A stretch of DNA of 39,849 nucleotides from Mageeibacillus sp. UBA3781 (GCA_002368805.1 DFFH01000020.1:48160-88008); one strand, 5' to 3'; shown: positions 17,267-25,639, counted from the stretch's first letter. Notes: generated by a model from the letters alone, not told the origin. Numbers and translations are program-made.

Positions 17267-17275
17267 ATTATAACA
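17267..17275 (-). promoter_or_regulatory. Extended -10 promoter of the helicase gene
   Basis: On the minus strand TGT-TATAAT gives a perfect extended -10, with TATAAT at 17272-17267. The expected start of transcription, seven bases downstream of the last T, is position 17260, the A of an in-frame ATG. Confidence 0.6.
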
Positions 17276-17339
17276 AAGACACGGCTACTCTATTATTTGA
17301 AATTATGCAATATCATAAATAAAATTATTCATAAACGCG

Positions 17340-17368
17340 TTGAACAGATGTGAATAGAGTGCTATACT
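17340..17368 (+). promoter_or_regulatory. Promoter of ddh
   Basis: TTGAAC (17340-17345), a spacer of exactly 17 bases and TATACT (17363-17368), each one base from consensus or close to it. Confidence 0.75.
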
Positions 17369-17417
17369 TCAAGTTGTTGATTTCAGATATGAAAGAATGA
17401 AAGGAGAAAGTTGCAAA

Positions 17418-18404
17418 ATGGCAATTCGAATTGGTATTTATGGTTATGGTAACCTGGGCAGAGGAGTAGAGGCCAGCATCCGTCAGAATCCGGATATGGA
17501 ACTGGTTGCTGTTTTTACCCGTCGCGATCCTTCTTCACTGAAGATCCAGACAGAATCTGCAAAAGTAATGTCCGTTAATGATGTCGCTTCTATGAAAGAT
17601 GCAATCGACGTTATGATCCTTTGCGGCGGCAGCGCTACTGATCTTCCTGTACAGGGTCCGCAGCTTGCTTCTATGTTTAATATTGTGGATAGTTTTGATA
17701 CACATGCTACGATCCCGCAGCATTTTGCAGAGGTGGATGCAGCAGCTAAATCTGCAGGTACTGTCGGTGCGATCTCTGTCGGCTGGGATCCGGGTATGTT
17801 CTCTCTGGCTAGAGTCTATTCCTGCAGCATCCTGCCGGAAGGTGAGAGCTATACTTTCTGGGGTAAGGGCGTCAGCCAGGGTCACTCTGATGCGATCCGC
17901 CGCGTAAAGGGTGTTAAGAACGGCAAGCAGTACACGATCCCTGTAGAAAGCGCGCTGGAAGCGGTACGTTCCGGTTCCCAGCCTGAGCTGACTACACGTC
18001 AGAAGCATACAAGAGAGTGCTTCGTTGTTCCGGAAGAAGGAGCAGATCTTAAGCAGATCGAAAATGATATCAAGACAATGCCAAACTACTTTGCGGATTA
18101 CGACACAACAGTACACTTTATTACAGAAGAGGAACTCCAGAAGAACCACAGCGGTATCCCGCATGGCGGATTCTGCTTCCGTTCCGGTGTATCCGGATTT
18201 AATAAGGAGAACAAGCACATCATCGAGTACAGCCTCAAGCTTGATTCCAACCCGGAATTCACAGCAGGTGTTCTTGTTGCTTATGCTCGGGCGGTTGCAC
18301 GTCTTTCCAAGGAAGGCGTAACAGGTTGCAAGACCGTTCTGGATATTGCTCCTTCGTATTTGAGCCCTCTGTCTGATGAGGAACTGAGAAAGACACTGGT
18401 CTAA
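17418..18404 (+). CDS. ddh: meso-Diaminopimelate D-dehydrogenase
   Basis: NADPH-dependent enzyme that reductively aminates tetrahydrodipicolinate to meso-diaminopimelate in one step, bypassing the succinylase or acetylase branches of lysine and peptidoglycan-precursor synthesis. The 328-residue protein has an N-terminal Rossmann motif (GIYGYGNLGRG), the FTRRDP segment, CGGSATDLP near residue 68, the FDTHATIP segment and GWDPGMFSL near 125, all characteristic. I start it at 17418 rather than in-frame 17397 because AAGGAG (17401-17406) precedes the later ATG and would lie inside the longer frame. It is monocistronic, with its own promoter and terminator. Confidence 0.96.
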   Translation: MAIRIGIYGYGNLGRGVEASIRQNPDMELVAVFTRRDPSSLKIQTESAKVMSVNDVASMKDAIDVMILCGGSATDLPVQGPQLASMFNIVDSFDTHATIPQHFAEVDAAAKSAGTVGAISVGWDPGMFSLARVYSCSILPEGESYTFWGKGVSQGHSDAIRRVKGVKNGKQYTIPVESALEAVRSGSQPELTTRQKHTRECFVVPEEGADLKQIENDIKTMPNYFADYDTTVHFITEEELQKNHSGIPHGGFCFRSGVSGFNKENKHIIEYSLKLDSNPEFTAGVLVAYARAVARLSKEGVTGCKTVLDIAPSYLSPLSDEELRKTLV

Positions 18405-18434
18405 TATAGGCCCGAAGATATTTTGTTGCACTTG

Positions 18435-18469
18435 GAAACTGCCTCGCGAAAGTGGGGCAGTTTCTTTTT
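18435..18469 (+). terminator. Rho-independent terminator after ddh
   Basis: GAAACTGCC pairs with GGCAGTTTC and is followed by TTTTT. Confidence 0.85.
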
Positions 18470-18490
18470 GCATAAATGATTAATGCGGAT

Positions 18491-18526
18491 GAGAAAAGAA
18501 AAGACCGGGAACTTGAATTCCCGGTC
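18491..18526 (-). terminator. Rho-independent terminator after tRNA-Leu (minus strand)
   Basis: A nine-base perfect stem, GACCGGGAA (18503-18511) with TTCCCGGTC (18518-18526), abuts the tRNA 3' end. On the minus strand it is followed by a T-rich tract. Confidence 0.8.
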
Positions 18527-18613
18527 TGGTGCGGATAGCAGGACTTGAACCTGTATGACCTTGCGATCACTAGCACCTGAAGCTAGCGCGTCTGCCAATT
18601 CCGCCATATCCGC
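18527..18613 (-). tRNA. tRNA-Leu(CAG)
   Basis: An 87-base class II tRNA on the minus strand. The acceptor GCGGATA pairs with TATCCGC, and CCA is encoded at the 3' end (18529-18527). The anticodon stem ctagc/gctag closes loop TTCAGGT with anticodon CAG (codon CUG). The T-loop is TTCAAGT. The length and extra arm are as expected for leucine tRNAs. Confidence 0.95.
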
Positions 18614-18625
18614 AAGTGCTTAAAT

Positions 18626-18654
18626 ATAATACTAAAAGATCATGTAAAATGCAA
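18626..18654 (-). promoter_or_regulatory. Promoter of tRNA-Leu
   Basis: Read on the minus strand: TTGCAT (18654-18649), a 17-base spacer and TATTAT (18631-18626), ending 12 bases before the tRNA. Confidence 0.65.
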
Positions 18655-18722
18655 GGTTATTTTTCAAAAACTTTCCATGTTTCGAATTATCGCATTATGA
18701 CAGTGTTTCGGATTAATTGTGA

Positions 18723-18728
18723 TACAAT
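18723..18728 (+). promoter_or_regulatory. Candidate -10 box for the 72-residue protein gene
   Basis: TACAAT lies 28 bases before the start codon. No properly spaced -35 is visible. Confidence 0.35.
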
Positions 18729-18756
18729 AATAGTAATACATCATGGAGGTGAAATC

Positions 18757-18975
18757 ATGGATATTAAAGGAAAAGTTGATGAAGTCGTAAAGAAGGTGCA
18801 GTCTGATCCGTCTGTTGCGAAAAACTTTGAAAAAGAACCGGTCAAGACAGTTGAAGGCATTATCGGTGTAGATCTTCCGGATGATGTGATCAACAATGTT
18901 GTAGATGGCGTTAAGGCGAAGATTTCTGCTGATAAGGCAGGCGGAATCGTTGATAAGATCAAGGGTCTGTTCTGA
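18757..18975 (+). CDS. Small helical protein of unknown function (72 residues)
   Basis: I do not assign a function. GGAGGTG (18745-18751) is well placed before the ATG at 18757, and the reading frame ends just before a terminator, so this is a real short gene rather than the longer frame that opens at 18616. The protein is charged and looks helical. It has a first amphipathic helix, a KEPVKTVEGIIGVDLPDD segment around residues 26-43, a second helix, and a Gly/Lys-rich end (KIKGLF). There is no signal peptide, membrane segment or cysteine. Similar short sequences with a GVDLPDD-like turn are, as far as I recall, common among hypothetical proteins of Clostridia. It is a single-gene unit. Confidence 0.8.
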   Translation: MDIKGKVDEVVKKVQSDPSVAKNFEKEPVKTVEGIIGVDLPDDVINNVVDGVKAKISADKAGGIVDKIKGLF

Positions 18976-19003
18976 TTCTACATTTCATTTATGAATCAAT
19001 TGG

Positions 19004-19033
19004 AAAAGGACGGTCATTTGGCCGTCCTTTTCT
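19004..19033 (+). terminator. Terminator after the 72-residue protein gene, possibly shared with the convergent esterase-GH43 gene
   Basis: AAAAGGACGG (19004-19013) pairs with CCGTCCTTTT (19022-19031). The T tract is short. The stem is symmetric enough that it may also stop transcription arriving from the minus-strand gene that ends at 19074. Confidence 0.7.
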
Positions 19034-19073
19034 AATGAGGATGAGGTAGAAAAAATTGTAATGAATCGAAGAC

Positions 19074-22052
19074 TTAGTGAGTAAACGACAGCGATTTAAG
19101 CTGTACATCGCCGCCGCCACGGTAGGTGAGATAAAGAGAAGCTTTCGGATCCGTGATCTCGGATGTAAAGGAAGCCTCATATTTTTCCCAGACGGTCATG
19201 AAACGGACCGGAATCTTTGCGAGAACCGGACCATCAATAGAAGTCCGAACTTCAAATGTTCCGTCACCATATCCGCGAACGTGGAGGATCAGGCCTTTAG
19301 CATTCTTAAGATCAAAATACTTGTATCCGATCGTTGCACCATCGGAAATCGCCGTAATATAGGCAACTTCGTGATCACCATCACGTCCGTCCTGAATAAC
19401 GCGGGCAGCTTTGTGCTGACCGACATATGGGATCTTCGGATCGTCTTTTTCGGAGAAGATGTTGCAGGCGATATAGGAAGGATACTCGCAATTATCACGG
19501 AGTGGCCCGCCATTAAGACCGCAGGATGTGATCTCGACCTGCTTAATGCTGCCATCTTCGGCGAATTCGATCTTTTCTGCACAACCCTGACGGGAGTACC
19601 AGGTATTGTTCGTATGTCTGTGATAGAAGATGTACCAGTCACCATTGATCTCGACGATGCTTCCGTGGTTATTCGCGCCATAGCAGGTGTACTTATCTGC
19701 CGGTTTATACGAATCAATGCCAAGGTCGCAGTTACTGACGATTACACCGCCGTAGGTGAATGGGCCTTCCGGAGAAGTAGAAGTAGCATAGCAGAGCTCA
19801 TGCATGACTTCAGACGAATATACGAAGTAGAAGATACCGTTTCTTTCACGGATGGAAGGAGCTTCAAAGAAAGCATGACCTTCAAATCCGGATCCTTCGG
19901 AATATACCTTGCCCGGAACAATGAATTCTGGGCCTTTCCTGATCGTCAGCATATCCGGTCCGATAACGGTGACCATAGCGCCGTGTCGGGAAGCATCGGT
20001 CTGACCGCAGAAGCCGGTATAAAGGTAGGTGGTGTCACCAATCGTGATCACACCCGGATCGAACTGGGGCTCATTACCCTCTTTCTTTCCGAGAAGCGTA
20101 CCATCTTCGTAGTGAACATGACCGTAGAAATGGAAAGGTCCCTGCGGCTTGTCACTCTTGGCAACAGCTACAACACTCTGGTTATCAAGAACATAGAAGA
20201 GATAATAGTTTCCGTCCGGTCCCTGTGTCACATCCGGAGCATAGAGACATCCTTTGTTTTCTTTGTTATCCGGATCTTCTGTACGCTTATAGGAAACACC
20301 TTCGTATCTCCACGAACCGAGATCATTTACAGGTGCGGACCAGGAAACATAGTCTCCGGGACAGAAGAAGGAGCAGTTATAGTAATCGTGAGATCCGTAG
20401 ATATATAAGCGGTCTCCGAAAACATACGGTTCGCCATCCGGGATATACTCCCATGAAGGCAGATAAGGATTGAATACCTGTTTCTTTAACGGCGCAGCTA
20501 AAGCCGCGATACTTGCACTTGCACGTGGTGCGGCCTCAATATTGCCAAGAGTCCTGTCAGTAAGCCAGTCAACAAAGAACTGGATATAGTCGGAATCCTG
20601 TACCTTCGGGATACAGCCGTCGGCAGTAAAATGCATCTCATTTCTGTCGGAATCTGAGTAAGCAAGCCAGTTCGGCATCGCTTCTCCGGTGATATCTTCG
20701 CCATTCGGGTTTCCGGATTTGACGAAGTTCGTAATATAGTTCGTCATTTTTCTTGCAATATCATAGTGGCGGCCGACAAAAGGTCTCCAGCATGCAGCGA
20801 GTGTTTCAAAGAAGAACCAAAGATCCACAGAGTGGAATGTTCCGGGATCATCTTCACCGGGGATATCGACCTCGAAACTGTAGTAGAAGCATGGAGCGTC
20901 TGTCTTATCCAGAGCTGCTTTTACAGAACATTCGATGCCGCGGACTGCAGCATACTGATTTCCGTTTTCCACGATATGAGATTCGGGGAAGGAGAGGAAC
21001 TGATCCGCGCGGGAGCCGAAAGTGTTTCTTGCCTGTTCTTCGAAACTCTCCTTGGAATCCGCATAGATGTAGCTCTTGAACTCGTCAAATGTGTTACCGG
21101 CGATGATCGGTACGTTGGCCTGCTTGCCTTCAAGCATCAGCTTAAACGGCTCATCCTTTAAATATACATGGTCGATACAGGGAGTGAAGAAAAACATGTT
21201 CTTCTCTCTGAATTCAGCATATTTGGAGCGGATGGTGGCAGCGTCGATCTTTCTTGCTTCTTCGATAGTAGAAACACCGAGTGATTCAAGGAATTTCTCA
21301 CCCATCTTACAGGTCTCTTCGATCGGCTTCGGTGTAATGACATTATCCTGAATATATGGGCTTTCGATAATGCCGGAATACACGATCGCCTTCTGGTACA
21401 GCCCGATGCTGGACTCGGAAGTGAGGTGGGTGAGGACGGAACCACCTCCTGCTGACTGACCGGCGATCGTGATATTCTCAGGGTTTCCGCCGAAGTTTCT
21501 GATGTTGCGGATGACCCATTTTATTCCGGCCTGTTGATCGAGATTGCCAAAGTTAGCAGGTGCCTCCGGAGATTCCTTGATAAGATCCGGATGGGAGAGA
21601 AATCCCAGGGCACCAAGACGATAGTTTACGCTTACGACGATAATGCCGCGCTTAGCCATGTTTTCGCCGTTGAATTCCATTTCACGAGGGTATCCCCACT
21701 GAAATCCGCCTCCGAAGAACCATATAAAGACGGGAAGTTCATCTTTTTCGGAATTGGCAGGTGTCCAGACATTGAGGTAAAGACAATCTTCATCCATCTC
21801 AATATCTTTATCCACGTGCCATTCGCGGCAGTATATATCTGAACCTACTCCAGGCTGATCCTGGACAGAGATCGGTGCGAACTTGCTGCATTCACGTACT
21901 CCGTCCCAGTTCTGACAGGGCTGGGGAGCTTTCCAGCGGTTATCGCCTACAGGCGGTGCGGCAAAAGGGATACCCTTAAAAACGGAGATCCTGGTGTTAT
22001 TGCCCTGGAAACCGCGTACGAGACCATTCTCGGTTTTGACTAATTTAAGCAT
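19074..22052 (-). CDS. Type-B carboxylesterase-GH43 glycosidase-CBM fusion (arabinoxylan-active, predicted)
   Basis: A 992-residue three-part enzyme. Residues 1 to about 500 are a type-B carboxylesterase, with S200 in GQSAG, E324 in NTFDEF and H407 in TFHSVD as the triad, and the GGGF oxyanion segment near 114. Residues about 525-850 are a glycoside hydrolase family 43 five-bladed propeller, with probable general base D539 (IPDGEP), transition-state Asp in APD (607) and acid E730 (FFEAPSI). Residues about 875-992 resemble a CBM6-type beta-sandwich. There is no signal peptide, so it is probably cytoplasmic. It would remove acyl groups and arabinose or xylose from imported oligosaccharides. GGAGG lies five bases before ATG 22052. 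It diverges from the GH51 gene. Confidence 0.9.
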   Translation of the reverse strand: MLKLVKTENGLVRGFQGNNTRISVFKGIPFAAPPVGDNRWKAPQPCQNWDGVRECSKFAPISVQDQPGVGSDIYCREWHVDKDIEMDEDCLYLNVWTPANSEKDELPVFIWFFGGGFQWGYPREMEFNGENMAKRGIIVVSVNYRLGALGFLSHPDLIKESPEAPANFGNLDQQAGIKWVIRNIRNFGGNPENITIAGQSAGGGSVLTHLTSESSIGLYQKAIVYSGIIESPYIQDNVITPKPIEETCKMGEKFLESLGVSTIEEARKIDAATIRSKYAEFREKNMFFFTPCIDHVYLKDEPFKLMLEGKQANVPIIAGNTFDEFKSYIYADSKESFEEQARNTFGSRADQFLSFPESHIVENGNQYAAVRGIECSVKAALDKTDAPCFYYSFEVDIPGEDDPGTFHSVDLWFFFETLAACWRPFVGRHYDIARKMTNYITNFVKSGNPNGEDITGEAMPNWLAYSDSDRNEMHFTADGCIPKVQDSDYIQFFVDWLTDRTLGNIEAAPRASASIAALAAPLKKQVFNPYLPSWEYIPDGEPYVFGDRLYIYGSHDYYNCSFFCPGDYVSWSAPVNDLGSWRYEGVSYKRTEDPDNKENKGCLYAPDVTQGPDGNYYLFYVLDNQSVVAVAKSDKPQGPFHFYGHVHYEDGTLLGKKEGNEPQFDPGVITIGDTTYLYTGFCGQTDASRHGAMVTVIGPDMLTIRKGPEFIVPGKVYSEGSGFEGHAFFEAPSIRERNGIFYFVYSSEVMHELCYATSTSPEGPFTYGGVIVSNCDLGIDSYKPADKYTCYGANNHGSIVEINGDWYIFYHRHTNNTWYSRQGCAEKIEFAEDGSIKQVEITSCGLNGGPLRDNCEYPSYIACNIFSEKDDPKIPYVGQHKAARVIQDGRDGDHEVAYITAISDGATIGYKYFDLKNAKGLILHVRGYGDGTFEVRTSIDGPVLAKIPVRFMTVWEKYEASFTSEITDPKASLYLTYRGGGDVQLKSLSFTH

Positions 22053-22101
22053 TATTGCCTCCAATATGGGAATATAATTTATATCTATTTCATCTTAAAA
22101 A

Positions 22102-22134
22102 AGTTTGCGATTTACTTCAACATGATAAAGTCTA
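22102..22134. promoter_or_regulatory. Candidate regulator sites in the esterase/GH51 divergent region
   Basis: Two short sequences here recur upstream of the transporter operon at 31414-31471. GTTTGCGATTTA (22102-22113) is the exact reverse complement of 31414-31425. The reverse complement of 22120-22134 matches 31457-31471 at 14 of 15 positions. They lie between two genes of the same pathway, as expected for a shared activator site. No clear -35 box is seen for either gene. Confidence 0.5.
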
Positions 22135-22276
22135 GTTCTCGCCCCCTAAAATTTCATAACTGTAATTTGTTATGTTGATTTTTCCTTTTCCGTCTTGTAA
22201 CTTTATCTTATGCATTCAAGTGCTTTTGCGGGATAATGCCACAAAAGCCTTTCCCGTTGGAAGTTTAGGAGGTTTT

Positions 22277-23791
22277 ATGTTTAAACTAGTTGTTGATCCT
22301 CAAAAAGAACTCGGCCATATCAATCCGGAGCTTCAGGGCCACTTTTCCGAGCATCTCGGCCGATGCATCTATGGTGGCGTATTTGTCGGTGAAGACTCGA
22401 ATATTCCAAATACGAACGGCGTCCGAAACGATGTTGTTTCCGCACTGAAAGAGATCTCTGTTCCTGTCCTTCGCTGGCCGGGCGGATGCTTCGCCGATGA
22501 ATATCACTGGAAGGATGGCATTGGTGATAAATCGAAGAGAAAAAAGATGATCAACACCAACTGGGGCGGTGTCGTTGAAGATAACAGCTTCGGCACACAT
22601 GAGTATATGGAGTTCTGCCGCCAGCTTGGCTGTAAGACATATATCAACGGGAATGTCGGATCCGGTACTGTTCAGGAGATGAGCGAATGGATCGAATACA
22701 TGACTTTTGACGGAGTATCTCCGATGGCTGAGCTCCGTAAAGCAAATGGTCATGAAGGACCCTGGACAGTGGATTATTTCGGCATCGGTAATGAGAACTG
22801 GGGATGCGGCGGCAATATGGTTCCGGAGTATTACGCGAATCTTTTCCGTCAGTATCAGTCATATGTGAAGCAGTATGATCAGAATAAGAAGATCAGTAAG
22901 ATCGCCTGTGGTCCGAATGCTCAGGATTATGAGTGGACGGAGACTGTTCTGAATCAGTGCCATAAACTCTCCGGTTCCTGGAATAATGCGCATGGTTTCA
23001 TGGATGGCATCTCGCTTCATTATTATACGCTGCCGTATGACTGGGCAAAGAAAGGTGCGGCGACCGGTTTTAACGATAAAGAGTGGTATATGACACTGAG
23101 TAAGACTCTGTTCATGGAAGAACTGGTAACGAAGCATTCTGCTATCATCGACCGGTATGATCCTGATCATAATATTGCATTGATCGTTGATGAATGGGGT
23201 ACCTGGTATGATGTCGAAGAAGGCACGAATCCGGGATTTCTTTATCAGCAGAACACGATCCGTGATGCGCTGGTTGCTGCGATCAACCTCAATATTTTCA
23301 ATAAACACTGTGATCGTGTGAAGATGGCGAATATCGCTCAGCTGGTAAATGTCCTCCAGGCGGTCATCCTGACCGAGGGCGATCAGATGATCAAGACACC
23401 TACATATTATGTTTTCTCGATGTATAAGCATCATCAGGACGCAACACTCATCGAGAGCTTTGTTGATAATAAGATGATCGGACGAGAAGAGGAGTATCAG
23501 GTTCCGAATCTTCATGAGTCCTGTTCGAAAGGAAAAGACGGCAAGTATCATATCACTCTTGCGAATCTTTCTATCGATGAGTCGTTCGAGATCTTGACCG
23601 ATCTTCTCGGAAATAAGATAAAGTCTGCGAAAGCCGAGATCTTAACCGGCGACATGGATGCGAAGAATACATTCGAAGATCCTGAAAACGTTAAGGTAAA
23701 GGCATTTGATGACATTTCCCTTAATGAAGATAAGATCTCATTTACGATCCCGAAAAACAGTGTGATGCACATCGAGGCCGAACTTCAATGA
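22277..23791 (+). CDS. abfA: Alpha-L-arabinofuranosidase, glycoside hydrolase family 51
   Basis: Releases terminal L-arabinofuranosyl residues from arabinoxylan or arabinan oligosaccharides. It is a 504-residue retaining enzyme with the GH51 barrel. The acid/base is E173 in GIGNENWGCGG and the nucleophile E306 in VDEWGTWYD. Also typical are HFSEHLGRCIYGG near residue 22 and LRWPGGCFADEYHW near 65. There is no signal peptide, so it should act on imported oligosaccharides. The start at 22277 follows AGGAGG by four bases; a longer in-frame extension to 22172 would place that site inside the gene and has no ribosome binding site. Its stop overlaps the next start in ATGA. Confidence 0.95.
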   Translation: MFKLVVDPQKELGHINPELQGHFSEHLGRCIYGGVFVGEDSNIPNTNGVRNDVVSALKEISVPVLRWPGGCFADEYHWKDGIGDKSKRKKMINTNWGGVVEDNSFGTHEYMEFCRQLGCKTYINGNVGSGTVQEMSEWIEYMTFDGVSPMAELRKANGHEGPWTVDYFGIGNENWGCGGNMVPEYYANLFRQYQSYVKQYDQNKKISKIACGPNAQDYEWTETVLNQCHKLSGSWNNAHGFMDGISLHYYTLPYDWAKKGAATGFNDKEWYMTLSKTLFMEELVTKHSAIIDRYDPDHNIALIVDEWGTWYDVEEGTNPGFLYQQNTIRDALVAAINLNIFNKHCDRVKMANIAQLVNVLQAVILTEGDQMIKTPTYYVFSMYKHHQDATLIESFVDNKMIGREEEYQVPNLHESCSKGKDGKYHITLANLSIDESFEILTDLLGNKIKSAKAEILTGDMDAKNTFEDPENVKVKAFDDISLNEDKISFTIPKNSVMHIEAELQ

Positions 23792-24039
23792 GTGTTCAAA
23801 AACCCTGTCTTCGGTGTCTGATTTCCGAGATGGATGATGATACTGCAAATGAGATCGTGAAGAAGGGGATCAGTGATATCCTTGATCGGGATAAAACGGA
23901 TGAAAAAGTTTATGATGAGCGGTTATCTATTTGCCGTTCTTGTGATAACTTATTAAGTGGAACGTGTCTTTCCTGCGGATGTTATGTGGAGATACGTGCT
24001 GCGATAAATAAGGGCAGATGCCCGGAGAGAAAATGGTGA
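23788..24039 (+). CDS. Cysteine-rich small protein, DUF6171-like
   Basis: An 83-residue protein with eight cysteines at 7, 10, 49, 52, 60, 63, 65 and 78, arranged as CxxC, CxxC, CxxCxC and a final single Cys, which suggests a zinc-binding or metal-cluster fold. I recall this pattern from the uncharacterised DUF6171 family of Clostridia but cannot check it. The helical part between residues 14 and 45 is acidic. There is no membrane segment. It overlaps the GH51 gene by four bases (ATGA) and ends 10 bases before the kinase start, so it is co-translated with arabinose-pathway genes. Its function is unknown; an accessory metal-binding or regulatory role is only a guess. Confidence 0.85.
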   Translation: MSVQKPCLRCLISEMDDDTANEIVKKGISDILDRDKTDEKVYDERLSICRSCDNLLSGTCLSCGCYVEIRAAINKGRCPERKW

Positions 24040-24049
24040 GGTGAAAAAG

Positions 24050-25639
24050 ATGGATGCGAAAACACTGATTGAAGAAGGGAAAAGCGTACTTGGTATCGAG
24101 TTCGGATCAACCCGTATCAAAGCAGTACTGGTCGATACAAAAGGTAATCCGATCGCTTCCGGAAGTCATGAATGGGAGAATGAACTTCTGGACGGTGTCT
24201 GGACGTATTCGGAAGATGCGATCTGGAATGGACTTTCCGACTGCTATTCTGACCTGAAAAAGAACGTAAAAGACCAGTATGGGGTGACTATTAAGAATCT
24301 TGGTGCAATCGGCTTTTCCGCTATGATGCACGGCTATCTTCCGTTTAATGAGAAAGATACGCTTCTGGTTCCTTTCCGCACATGGAGAAACACGATCACG
24401 GAAGAAGCGGCCAATAAGCTTACTGAAGCCTTTAACTTCAATATTCCGCAGAGATGGAGCATCTCGCACCTTTATCAGGCGATTTTAAATGGCGAGCCGC
24501 ATGTCCCGTCTATCCGTCATTTCACGACACTTGCCGGTTTTGTGCACTTCAAACTTTCCGGTAAAAAAGTCCTTGGTGTCGGTGATGCTTCCGGTATGTT
24601 CCCGATCGATTCGAAGACAGGTACTTATGATGAAGCCATGCTTTCGGCTTTTGAGGGTTTGATCGCTGATATGCATTTCCCGTGGAAGATAAGAGATATC
24701 CTTCCGGAAGTCCTTTCTGCAGGTGAGAATGCCGGAAATCTGACGGAAGAAGGTGCTAAACTTCTTGATAAGGATGGAGATCTTGCTTCAGGCATTCCGA
24801 TGTGTCCGCCGGAAGGCGATGCAGGCACGGGAATGGTTGCTACCAATTCTGTTAAAGTGGAAACAGGCAATATCTCGGCCGGTACTTCCGTCTTTGCTAT
24901 GATCGTATTGAAAGAGAATATGAAGAATCTTCATAAAGAGATCGATATGGTCACGACTCCGGCGGGTGATCCTGTTGCGATGGTTCATTGTAATAACTGT
25001 ACTTCCGAAATCAATGCCTGGGTGCGCATTTTTGATGAGTTTGGAAAGCTCATGGGTAAGGAATTTGACCGTGGAGAGCTCTTTTCAAAGCTTTATGGTG
25101 TCGCTCTTGATGGCGATAAAGACTGCGGTGGTCTCATTTCCTATAATTATTTCTCCGGTGAGCCGGTAACAGGCTTTTCGAAGGGAAGCCCGCTGTTTGT
25201 CAGAACGGCGGAAGATTCATTTACTCTCAGCAACTTCATGAGAATGCATCTTTACTCTGCACTTGCTACTCTTAAAGTGGGTCTGGATATTCTTACAGTG
25301 GAAGAAAAGGTCACAGTTAAGAAAATGTATGGCCATGGCGGATTCTTTAAGACACCTAAGGCCGGTCAGACGATCGCATCTGCTGCTATCGGATCTCCGG
25401 TAAGTGTCATGGAGACAGCAGGTGAGGGCGGTGCCTGGGGTATCGCGGTCCTTGCTCTCTATATGGTAGAGAAAAAGGCGAAGCAGACTCTTGCCGCTTA
25501 TCTTGAAGATGTGATCTTTGCCGGTTCTGAAGGAACTGAACTTATGGCTTCTACAGAAGATATCGAAGGCTTTAATACATTTATGAAAAAGTATGTTGCC
25601 GGACTTTCTGTTGAGCAGGCGGCAGTTGTTTTTCTGTAA
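24050..25639 (+). CDS. araB: FGGY-family carbohydrate kinase, probably L-ribulokinase
   Basis: Predicted to phosphorylate L-ribulose to L-ribulose-5-phosphate. The 529-residue protein shows the FGGY-kinase ATPase fold: phosphate-1 loop GIEFGSTRIKA near residue 15, PPEGDAGTG and the NISAGTSVF segment in the middle, and the adenosine-binding MYGHGGFFKTP segment near 427. The sequence alone would allow other pentulose or hexulose substrates. AraD directly downstream and a sugar isomerase after it point to L-ribulose. I chose ATG 24050, eight bases after GAGG, over an in-frame GTG at 24041 that overlaps that site. Confidence 0.9.
   Translation: MDAKTLIEEGKSVLGIEFGSTRIKAVLVDTKGNPIASGSHEWENELLDGVWTYSEDAIWNGLSDCYSDLKKNVKDQYGVTIKNLGAIGFSAMMHGYLPFNEKDTLLVPFRTWRNTITEEAANKLTEAFNFNIPQRWSISHLYQAILNGEPHVPSIRHFTTLAGFVHFKLSGKKVLGVGDASGMFPIDSKTGTYDEAMLSAFEGLIADMHFPWKIRDILPEVLSAGENAGNLTEEGAKLLDKDGDLASGIPMCPPEGDAGTGMVATNSVKVETGNISAGTSVFAMIVLKENMKNLHKEIDMVTTPAGDPVAMVHCNNCTSEINAWVRIFDEFGKLMGKEFDRGELFSKLYGVALDGDKDCGGLISYNYFSGEPVTGFSKGSPLFVRTAEDSFTLSNFMRMHLYSALATLKVGLDILTVEEKVTVKKMYGHGGFFKTPKAGQTIASAAIGSPVSVMETAGEGGAWGIAVLALYMVEKKAKQTLAAYLEDVIFAGSEGTELMASTEDIEGFNTFMKKYVAGLSVEQAAVVFL

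Noticed and set aside
16097..17353. A 418-codon plus-strand frame opposite the helicase gene
   Set aside because: It lies over the helicase motifs (Walker A, Fe-S cysteines) and has no plausible start or family match.
17369..17417. Lysine riboswitch upstream of ddh, and likewise upstream of asd (39544-39598)
   Set aside because: Both leaders are about 50 bases, far too short for that riboswitch, and show no matching structure.
19077..20408. A 443-codon plus-strand frame opposite the esterase-GH43 gene
   Set aside because: The minus-strand protein here carries intact GH43 motifs. The plus-strand frame has no ribosome binding site and no domain.
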